Assembly (NCBI GenBank): GCA_964444385.1
Contig: CAYUHD010000065.1
Span: 1 to 6,093 of the forward strand
DNA: 6,093 nt
From: D2472 sp964444385
Lineage (GTDB): Bacteria > Pseudomonadota > Gammaproteobacteria > Magnimaribacterales > D2472
Direction: 5' to 3'
Part shown: positions 1-5,825 of the stretch, one piece after another
Layout: every line of letters begins with the position of its first letter
Position numbering within the stretch: the stretch's first letter is position 1
The notes under the pieces: generated by a model
What the model was told of the DNA's origin: nothing
Databases searched by the model: none
Seen by the model: the letters and a program-made list of their open reading frames with translations, nothing else
Translations under genes and position numbers: made by a program

Positions 1-651
1 GACCATACAAACAAGCCTGGCGGAGAGTTTTGGTATGTCAGAGAGCAAGAAGTCTACTTGAACATGTGTAGACGATGGAGAGATATGCCTAAACCGACAA
101 TTGCCATGGTGCATGGTGCATGTGTTGCCGGAGGGTGTATGTTAGCTTGGGTCTGTGATCTCATTATTGCTTCTGAGGATGCTTTTTTTGCTGATCCTGT
201 GGTTCGCATGGGTATTCCAGGGGTTGAGTATTTTGCCCACCCTTATGAACTAAATCCAAGAATTGCAAAAGAATTTTTATTTTTAGGAGAGAGAATGTCT
301 TCATCTAGAGCCTATGAGATGGGGATGGTAAATAAGGTTGTACCTTTAGATGATCTAGAGTCTACAGTGATGGAGATGGCAACAAAAATCTCTTCAATGC
401 CAAGATTAGGATTAACTTTAACTAAACAAGCTATCAATCATGTTGAAGATCTGCAAGGAAAGCGAAATGGTATGGAGGCTGCATTTGCATGGCATCATTT
501 TTCACATGCTCATAATGACCTTACCACTGGCAATGTTCTTTCTGGGTTTGATGCAAAAAAAATGGCTAAATCTCAACGCACTAAACCTAAAAAAACTTCT
601 CCAAAAAAATCCCTAGCTAAAAAGTCTGGATCAAAGAAGAGCAAAAAATAA
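1..651 (+). CDS. Enoyl-CoA hydratase/isomerase (crotonase) family protein, 5' truncated by the window, lysine-rich C-terminal tail
   Basis: The reading frame is open from the first base, so the N-terminal part (including the first oxyanion-hole strand) lies upstream. Visible are the crotonase segment KPTIAMVHGACVAGGCMLAW (about 91-150), then IIASEDAFFADPV, MGIPGVEYFAHP and the late helix GMVNKVVP. Relative to rat mitochondrial hydratase, the first catalytic Glu (in GGGCELA) is Met (139-141) and the second (in QPEILLG) is Val (199-201); a Glu at 226-228 in PGVEYF may be the functional acid of this subfamily. The last 29 residues (562-648) hold 12 Lys and one Arg and no acidic residue. The protein is cytoplasmic and probably acts on a CoA thioester in the steroid C/D-ring route served by its neighbours. 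A ScdY-like hydratase role is possible but I cannot prove it, and an isomerase or hydrolase cannot be excluded. The family call is strong; the substrate is inferred from context only. Confidence 0.88.
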   Translation, partial: DHTNKPGGEFWYVREQEVYLNMCRRWRDMPKPTIAMVHGACVAGGCMLAWVCDLIIASEDAFFADPVVRMGIPGVEYFAHPYELNPRIAKEFLFLGERMSSSRAYEMGMVNKVVPLDDLESTVMEMATKISSMPRLGLTLTKQAINHVEDLQGKRNGMEAAFAWHHFSHAHNDLTTGNVLSGFDAKKMAKSQRTKPKKTSPKKSLAKKSGSKKSKK

Positions 652-660
652 AAGAGACAA

Positions 661-1719
661 ATTATTAATAAATTAACAGACATTTTAGGGTGTGATTACC
701 CAATCATTCAAACTGGAATGGGTTGGGTTGCAATGCCCGAGTTAGTAGCCGCATCATCTAATGCAGGAGCTTTTGGTTTCTTAGCTTTAGCAACAGCTGG
801 GCCAAGAGGAGCTATTCAAATGATAGATAAAACATTAAGCCTTACTGATAAACCATTCGGGGTCAATTTTCATATGTTCCAACCAGGAGCTGATGAAATT
901 GTGCAAGCAATCTTAGATAGAAAAATTAAAGCTGTGAGTTATTCGAGATCTCCTACACCTGATTATATTAAAGCGTTCAAGCAACAGGGAATTATCTGTA
1001 TACCAACTGTTGGAGCCCTTAAACACGCTATAAAAGCTGAGCAGCTCGGTGCTGATGCTTTGGTAATTCAAGGTTCAGAAGGTGGCGGGCATACTGGCTC
1101 AACACCAACAACCTTATTATTGAGTTCTGTTCTTGAGAACGTGAAAATTCCTGTAGTTGCTGCAGGGGGATTCAGAGACGGGTCTGGTCTAGCTGCATCA
1201 CTTGCCTGGGGGGCTTGTGGAATTGCAATGGGAACTCGCTTTATGATGACTCAAGAAAGCCCAGTCCCTAGCAAAACAAAAGAAGCATATATTTCAGCTG
1301 AAGTAGAGGAAATAAAAATAACCAAAAAATTTGATGGTTTATCTCATCGTTTAATTTTTAATAATTACATTAAAAAAATAGATCGATCAAACCCTATTTC
1401 CTTGTTTGCTATGTCGGTAACTTCTGCTTGGAAATATAAACAAATTACCAAAGCATCGTTTTGTGATCTTTTTAAGTCTTTCTTCGCAATGTTAAAAGGT
1501 GATGATTTAACTATTTCGCAATCCATTATGTCTGCGAACAGCCCAGCGATTATTCAAAAGGCAATGGTAGAAGGTTCTCCGGATGAAGGCGCAATGCCAT
1601 CTGGGCAGGTAGCCGGGATTATCACTAATCTTCCTTCATGTAAGGAGCTTATTGATCAAATTATGAGAGAATTTAATGTTGCAGCAGAAAATTTTAAAAA
1701 GATCGAGGATAAATCATGA
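661..1719 (+). CDS. ipdC: IpdC-like flavin-dependent acyl-CoA reductase (NMO/2-nitropropane dioxygenase fold), steroid C/D-ring catabolism
   Basis: This is a TIM-barrel FMN protein of the nitronate monooxygenase family. The match to M. tuberculosis IpdC (Rv3553), as I recall that sequence, runs end to end: QTGMGWVA (residues 17-24), QGSEGGGH with the family His at 144, the FMN-phosphate loop AAGGFRDG (167-174), MGTRF (190-194) and near the C-terminus SGQVAGI and LPSCKELI. IpdC acts with IpdF and EchA20 on 5-OH-HIC-CoA, a bicyclic steroid remnant, so a nitronate-detoxifying role is unlikely. Start: the first ATG (718) falls inside the first beta strand and would delete conserved residues. In-frame homology (KLTDILGCDYPIIQ) extends back to about 652, just after the TAA of the preceding gene. 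The only accepted starts there are ATT at 661 or 664, behind a weak AAGAGA; 661 gives 352 residues, close to the family length. The 3' end overlaps the next gene by ATGA. Function is fairly sure; the exact start is not. Confidence 0.87.
   Translation: MINKLTDILGCDYPIIQTGMGWVAMPELVAASSNAGAFGFLALATAGPRGAIQMIDKTLSLTDKPFGVNFHMFQPGADEIVQAILDRKIKAVSYSRSPTPDYIKAFKQQGIICIPTVGALKHAIKAEQLGADALVIQGSEGGGHTGSTPTTLLLSSVLENVKIPVVAAGGFRDGSGLAASLAWGACGIAMGTRFMMTQESPVPSKTKEAYISAEVEEIKITKKFDGLSHRLIFNNYIKKIDRSNPISLFAMSVTSAWKYKQITKASFCDLFKSFFAMLKGDDLTISQSIMSANSPAIIQKAMVEGSPDEGAMPSGQVAGIITNLPSCKELIDQIMREFNVAAENFKKIEDKS
1705..1709 (+). promoter_or_regulatory. Ribosome binding site of the echA20-like gene
   Basis: GAGGA lies six bases before the ATG at 1716, inside the end of the ipdC-like gene. 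It supports that start, whose ATG shares four bases (ATGA) with the upstream stop, and suggests both direct initiation and translational coupling. Confidence 0.65.
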
Positions 1720-2477
1720 GTGTTGAGACTTTTATAAACAAGGGTATTGCCGAAATTATTTTGGATTGTCCTCCTGTAAACGCATTAACTTCAACTGAAT
1801 GGTTGGACCTTGCAACAAACATTGATAACCTTTCTCATAATAATGATGTAAGAGTAATTGTAATTTCTGCTAAAGGTAAAGGTTTTTGTGCTGGAGCAGA
1901 TGTTAAAGAGCTTCAAGAAGATCCAACAAAAATTACAGATGTAAATGATGGTTGTTGGAAAACAGCAAGGGCAATTCATGTTTCGAATGTTCCTGTGATA
2001 TCAGCTTGCCATGGATTTATTCTTGGCGGAGGTATTTTACTTGCAGGTGCTTCTGACATTGTTCTAACAACTGAGGACTCTTACTTTGGTTTACCCGAAA
2101 TTGATAGAGGCGCACTGGGAGGCGGGGCACACTTAAGCCGATTATTTCCTCTACAGGCAGTTCGAAAAATGATGTTTACAGGAAAGTCTATTTCTGCTCA
2201 AAGAGCATTTGAATATGGATCCATTGAATCACTTCACCCAGATTTAGATTCTGTGCGAGAAGCTGCGTTAGTGATTGCTGATGATATTTCATCTAAGAGC
2301 CCTATAGCCATGAAGCTTGCTAAAAAGGCATTGAATGAAATTGAGAATGGTGATGTTGATGAACATTACAAGTCTGAGCAATCTTTTACTTTAGAGTTAT
2401 ACAAATCAAAAGACTCTCAAGAAGCTCGAGATGCTTTTGTAGAAAAAAGAGACGCTGATTTTAAAGATGAAAATTAA
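1716..2477 (+). CDS. echA20: EchA20-like crotonase, steroid D-ring-opening hydrolase
   Basis: A 253-residue crotonase-superfamily protein of usual length. The N-terminal strand carries CPPVNALTSTEWLDLA. The first oxyanion-hole segment is GKGFCAGADVKEL (FCAGAD at 57-62) and the second is HGFILGGGILLAG (GGG at 104-106). FGLPEIDRGALGGGAHLSRL follows. The first hydratase Glu is Leu108; the second is kept as Glu128. The GLPE-(V/I)-x-RGALG block and the ending (EQSFT.EL...RDAFVEK) resemble M. tuberculosis EchA20 (Rv3550) and Comamonas ScdN from memory. EchA20 hydrolyses the five-membered ring of HIEC-CoA to give COCHEA-CoA, so it is a hydrolase and not a normal hydratase, which fits the altered active site. 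It sits directly after the ipdC-like gene (ATGA overlap) and overlaps the following dehydrogenase by 11 bases. The alternative is a generic enoyl-CoA hydratase, but the neighbours make EchA20 the better reading. Confidence 0.85.
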   Translation: MSVETFINKGIAEIILDCPPVNALTSTEWLDLATNIDNLSHNNDVRVIVISAKGKGFCAGADVKELQEDPTKITDVNDGCWKTARAIHVSNVPVISACHGFILGGGILLAGASDIVLTTEDSYFGLPEIDRGALGGGAHLSRLFPLQAVRKMMFTGKSISAQRAFEYGSIESLHPDLDSVREAALVIADDISSKSPIAMKLAKKALNEIENGDVDEHYKSEQSFTLELYKSKDSQEARDAFVEKRDADFKDEN

Positions 2478-3618
2478 TTTTACTAAAGAGGAAAATTCTT
2501 TCAGACAAGAAGTTCGATCATGGCTAGAGGAAAATGTTCCACGAAAACCACTTTTATCTTTAGATACCCAAGAAGGTTTTGAGCAGCATAGAGAATGGGA
2601 AAGAACATTAAATAAAGGAAATTGGTCGATGGTTACCTGGCCTCAAGAGTACGGTGGAAGAGGCTTAGATTTAATTCAATGGTTAATTTTTGAAGAGGAA
2701 TATTATCGGGCTGAAGCACCCACAAGAGTAAATCAAAATGGAGTTTTTTTGCTTGGTCCAACTCTTATGGAATTTGGAACCCATGAACAGAAGTCTAAGT
2801 TTCTAAATGCAATGGCTAAAGGAGATCATATCTGGGCTCAAGGTTGGTCAGAACCAGGTGCCGGAAGCGATATGGCTGCTATTAGAACTACGGCAGTTTT
2901 AGAAGGTGATCATTATAAAATTAATGGTCAAAAGACTTGGTCCTCAAGAGCAACATATGCTGACTGGACCTTTGGTTTATTTAGAACTGATTTAAAATCT
3001 GAAAGACATAGAGGTTTGTCATTTATATTGGTTCCATTAGATCTTCCAGGTATCACGGTAAGGCCAATACCACAATTAGATGGCGAGCCAGGCTTCGCAG
3101 AAATATATTTTGATGATGTTGAAGTCCTAGTTGACAATCTTCTAGGTGAAGATGGAGAAGGATGGAAAATTGCAATGGCAACCGCTGGATTTGAGAGAGG
3201 GCTAATGTTAAGAAGTCCTGCTCGATTTCAGCAGACAGCAGCAAAGTTATTAGAGCTTTATCTTGAGAAACAAGATCATTGTTCTCCAATGATCCAAACT
3301 AAGATTGTTGAGGCATGGGCTCAATCAGAATCTTACGCTTTAAGTATTTATCATACTGCATCAAAAATGCTTGCTGGATATTCGATTGGTTCTGAATCAA
3401 GCTTAGGTAAGATTTTCTGGTCTGAGCTTGATCATATGATGCATCAAACTGCCTTAAAAATTCTTGGAGCAAGCGCAGAGTTATCAAATGAATCGCAAGA
3501 TGATGCGGCAAAGTGGATCAAGGGTTTTATGTTTTCTTATGCAGGCCCAATTTATGCTGGGACGAATGAAATTCAAAAAAATATTATTGCTGAAAGATTA
3601 TTGGGGCTTCCTAGATAA
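2467..3618 (+). CDS. Steroid-type acyl-CoA dehydrogenase, Glu-bearing subunit (FadE30/FadE31-like)
   Basis: A full-length (383 residue) FAD-dependent acyl-CoA dehydrogenase. The N-terminal helical domain contains WPQEYGGRG; the flavin/substrate signature WSEPGAGSD is at 127-135; KTWSSRA follows in the beta domain; the C-terminal helical domain ends GTNEIQKNIIAERLLGLPR. At the medium-chain (MCAD Glu376) site the residue is Ala364 (YAGTNE), whereas Glu243 in GFERG sits on the helix that carries the base in isovaleryl/long-chain enzymes and in mycobacterial steroid FadE proteins. It should introduce an alpha,beta double bond into a steroid-ring-derived acyl-CoA. The next gene encodes a short, Glu-less paralogue, so an alpha2beta2 heteromer like FadE26-FadE27 or FadE28-FadE29 is likely. 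The start overlaps the preceding gene by 11 bases and has no strong ribosome site, which points to coupled translation. The family is sure; which FadE it matches (30 or 31) I cannot settle without alignment. Confidence 0.9.
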   Translation: MKINFTKEENSFRQEVRSWLEENVPRKPLLSLDTQEGFEQHREWERTLNKGNWSMVTWPQEYGGRGLDLIQWLIFEEEYYRAEAPTRVNQNGVFLLGPTLMEFGTHEQKSKFLNAMAKGDHIWAQGWSEPGAGSDMAAIRTTAVLEGDHYKINGQKTWSSRATYADWTFGLFRTDLKSERHRGLSFILVPLDLPGITVRPIPQLDGEPGFAEIYFDDVEVLVDNLLGEDGEGWKIAMATAGFERGLMLRSPARFQQTAAKLLELYLEKQDHCSPMIQTKIVEAWAQSESYALSIYHTASKMLAGYSIGSESSLGKIFWSELDHMMHQTALKILGASAELSNESQDDAAKWIKGFMFSYAGPIYAGTNEIQKNIIAERLLGLPR

Positions 3619-3621
3619 ACT

Positions 3622-4659
3622 ATGAACTTTATTTTTACAGATGAGCAACTTCAATTTAAGGAGGCTATTAATTCCTTTTTAATTGATGAGTGCTCACCTA
3701 AATCTATAAGAGATGGATGGCAGGCAAAAAAATCTTTCAATTCAGATCGATGGCATAGTTTGTTGAAGCTGGGTGTATTAAATTCTAACCTTCCTGAAGA
3801 GGATGGAGGTTTGGGAATGGATCAAGTGACACTTGCTTTGATGGTAGAAGAGATGGGTTATGCAGGCCTTCCAGAGCCAGTTGCTGAACAAACCTTTTTA
3901 GTGAATGATTTGTTACCTTTCCTTCCTAATAAAATAAGAAAAGAAATTGAAATTAATTATAAGGCTGGAGCTCAATATATTTCGGTTGCCCATCCACTAG
4001 CTCCTAATCCATTATTCTTAAATGATTCGCTTGGACTTCTATTGTTTAATGAGCATGAGTGTAAGTTTATTTTAAAAGATAATTTAGATTTTGAGATGAT
4101 TTCATCCAACGACCCTTCTAGAGAGCTCTACCAAATAAATTCAATAAATAAATCAATGTCTTCATCAGAAAATTTTGATGTTTTGAATGTAGCTATTACC
4201 TCAAGAGGAGCTTTGATGACTGCAGCTCTTTTAATTGGGTTGGCGCAAAAGATGATAGATTTAAGTTCCGCTTATGTTGTTGATAGAACCCAATTCGGTA
4301 AGCCTATTGGTTCATTTCAAGCTGTTAAACATATGCTAGCTGATATAGCTGTAGCAATTGAATTTGCTAAGCCTGCTGTTTATCGGGCAGCTTATTCTTT
4401 ATCTGAAAATAACCCTAAATCAGCTTTACATTGTGCTCATGCAAAATATATGTGTTCTCAAGCAGCTGAATTAGCTTGCAAAAACAGTATTCAGGCTCAT
4501 GGAGCAATGGGTTATACATGGGAGATGGATCTTCATATATATATGCGGAAAGCTTGGTCTATGATGGCCTGTTGGGGCAATGAAGATAGACAACAAGATA
4601 TAATTTTTAAAACACTTTCTTCATCAAATGAAGAGCTTGGTGTTATGTATACTTTTTAG
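3622..4659 (+). CDS. Acyl-CoA dehydrogenase family protein, non-catalytic partner subunit of a heteromer
   Basis: A 345-residue acyl-CoA dehydrogenase homologue, shorter than the usual 380-400. The N-terminal domain begins FIFTDEQLQFKEAI and holds LPEEDGGLGMDQVTLALMVEEMG. The middle beta domain (about 120-185) is abbreviated and lacks the WSEPGAGSD signature. The C-terminal domain has the FAD-contact motif RTQFGKPIGSFQ (222-233), QAHGAMGYTWEMDLH and the ending GNEDRQQDII. By alignment with its upstream neighbour, the helix-G Glu position is Ser194 (ITSRGALM), and the MCAD-type site is Trp318. With neither base present it is unlikely to dehydrogenate alone. In mycobacterial steroid dehydrogenases (FadE27/28/32/33 class) such short subunits complete the FAD site and shape the large steroid pocket. 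It begins three bases after the upstream stop with no clear ribosome site, so co-translation with equal stoichiometry is plausible. Partner identity is inferred from adjacency. Confidence 0.87.
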   Translation: MNFIFTDEQLQFKEAINSFLIDECSPKSIRDGWQAKKSFNSDRWHSLLKLGVLNSNLPEEDGGLGMDQVTLALMVEEMGYAGLPEPVAEQTFLVNDLLPFLPNKIRKEIEINYKAGAQYISVAHPLAPNPLFLNDSLGLLLFNEHECKFILKDNLDFEMISSNDPSRELYQINSINKSMSSSENFDVLNVAITSRGALMTAALLIGLAQKMIDLSSAYVVDRTQFGKPIGSFQAVKHMLADIAVAIEFAKPAVYRAAYSLSENNPKSALHCAHAKYMCSQAAELACKNSIQAHGAMGYTWEMDLHIYMRKAWSMMACWGNEDRQQDIIFKTLSSSNEELGVMYTF

Positions 4660-4663
4660 AGGA
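4658..4663 (+). promoter_or_regulatory. Ribosome binding site of the fadA6-like thiolase
   Basis: AGAGGA, overlapping the stop codon of the preceding gene, lies seven bases before the ATG at 4671. It is the best Shine-Dalgarno match in the window and fixes the thiolase start. Confidence 0.75.
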
Positions 4664-4670
4664 ATTAAAT

Positions 4671-5825
4671 ATGCAAGATGCATTTATAGTTAGCGCAGTA
4701 AGGACTCCTATCGGCAAGAAAAGAGGCAGTTTGTCTAATATGCATCCAGCTGATTTAGGGGCTGTTGTTCTTTTGGCTACTTTTGATCGAATAGATCTTG
4801 ATCCAGGTTTGGTAGAAGATGTAATTTTTGGTTGCGTAGATACTGTTGGCCCCCAAGCAGGTGATATAGCTAGAACTTGCTGGTTAGCTGCAGGTTTACC
4901 AGAACATGTTCCAGGAACGACTGTTGATCGCCAATGTGGTTCTTCTCAACAAGCTGTTCATTTTGCTGCTCAAGCTATCATGTCGGGAACATCTGATGTT
5001 GTGATAGCTGGAGGTGTTCAAAATATGAATATGATACCTATTTCATATGCAATGTTAGCTGGCCAAGCATTAGGCTTTGAAGATCCATTTTCTGGATCAA
5101 TTGGTTGGCTTAATCGTTATGGTAAAAAAGAAGTTAGTCAATTTAATTCTGCTCAAATGATTGCAGAAAAATGGAAGATTTCTAGATTAGCAATGGAGAA
5201 TTTTGCATTTCAAAGCCATCAAAAAGCTATACATGCGATTGAGAATGGTTTGTTTGAAGATGAAATTGTTTCTGTTGGAGATTTCAAGAGAGATGAGACT
5301 CCAAGAGCAGAAACATCATTAGAAAAAATGGCTTCTTTAAATCCTTTGATTGATGGGCATGATATAACAGCTGCAATTTCTTCACAGAATGCTGATGCAT
5401 CCTCTGCAATTTTAATAGTTTCAGAAAAAATGCTGAAAGAACATAATCTTACTCCTTTAGCTCGCATAGCTCATATAAGTGTGAGAGCTGATGATCCAAT
5501 TTGGATGCTTACAGCTCCCATGCCTGCTACAGAGTATGCCGTTAAAAAATCAGGTATTAAATTAAATGATATTGGCCTTGTTGAGATAAATGAAGCTTTT
5601 GCATCAGTGGCGATGGCTTGGCAAAAAGAAATGGAATATCCAATGAATCAAATCAACGTTAATGGAGGGGCAATTGCTCTTGGGCACCCCCTTGGAGCTA
5701 CTGGTGCAAGATTAATGACCACTATGGTTCATAATATGAAAAGAGATAATATTCGATATGGTTTACAAACAATGTGTGAGGGTGGAGGCCAGGCAAATGT
5801 GACAATCTTGGAGAATTGCTTATGA
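4671..5825 (+). CDS. fadA6: FadA6-like steroid acetyl-CoA acyltransferase (thiolase)
   Basis: A 384-residue type II thiolase with all catalytic parts. The nucleophile is Cys89 in VDRQCGSSQQA, NEAF is at 307-310, His339 is in GGAIALGHPLGATGAR, and the acid/base Cys369 is in LQTMCEGGGQAN. It closely resembles M. tuberculosis FadA6 (Rv3556c) as I recall it: IHPADLG-like start, DVIFGCVD, GTSDVVIAGGVQNM, WLNRYG, EKMASLNPL and VEINEAFASVAMAW. FadA6-type thiolases release acetyl- or propionyl-size units from CoA thioesters formed during steroid C/D-ring breakdown; in vitro a thiolase acts after IpdAB to give MOODA-CoA. QCGSSQQ rather than the common CxSG(L/M)xA context is typical of this clade. A strong AGAGGA ribosome site precedes it, and it overlaps the next gene by ATGA. 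A generic beta-ketothiolase role is the alternative but less likely beside ipdC- and ipdF-like genes. Confidence 0.92.
   Translation: MQDAFIVSAVRTPIGKKRGSLSNMHPADLGAVVLLATFDRIDLDPGLVEDVIFGCVDTVGPQAGDIARTCWLAAGLPEHVPGTTVDRQCGSSQQAVHFAAQAIMSGTSDVVIAGGVQNMNMIPISYAMLAGQALGFEDPFSGSIGWLNRYGKKEVSQFNSAQMIAEKWKISRLAMENFAFQSHQKAIHAIENGLFEDEIVSVGDFKRDETPRAETSLEKMASLNPLIDGHDITAAISSQNADASSAILIVSEKMLKEHNLTPLARIAHISVRADDPIWMLTAPMPATEYAVKKSGIKLNDIGLVEINEAFASVAMAWQKEMEYPMNQINVNGGAIALGHPLGATGARLMTTMVHNMKRDNIRYGLQTMCEGGGQANVTILENCL
5810..5815 (+). promoter_or_regulatory. Ribosome binding site of the ipdF-like gene
   Basis: GGAGAA inside the end of the thiolase gene, about six to eight bases before the ATG at 5822. 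It favours that ATG over the second in-frame ATG at 5834. Confidence 0.55.

Noticed and set aside
649..717. Promoter or terminator between genes 1 and 2
   Set aside because: The stretch is AT-rich but encodes conserved IpdC residues. I see no hairpin with a T-run and no convincing -35/-10 pair.
718..1719. ATG at 718 as the start of the ipdC-like gene
   Set aside because: It removes the first beta strand and the conserved IIQTG segment of the FMN-binding barrel, which is encoded in frame just upstream. It also has no ribosome site at a useful distance.
1..1719. Genes 1 and 2 as one fusion protein interrupted by a single TAA (they share a frame)
   Set aside because: The first protein ends in a basic tail after a complete crotonase fold, and the second begins with a normal family N-terminus. 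The shared frame is more simply explained by chance or a small indel at the junction.
1791..1979. Minus-strand Cys- and Ile-rich 62-codon frame inside the echA20-like gene
   Set aside because: The composition is what the antisense of AT-rich coding DNA yields; no membrane or metal-binding pattern is convincing.
2928..3511. Three minus-strand open frames of about 70-78 codons inside the first acyl-CoA dehydrogenase
   Set aside because: They are mirror frames of a strongly conserved gene, with no domain or ribosome site.
5219..5467. Minus-strand 82-codon frame inside the thiolase
   Set aside because: It is antisense to conserved thiolase sequence and shows no family features.
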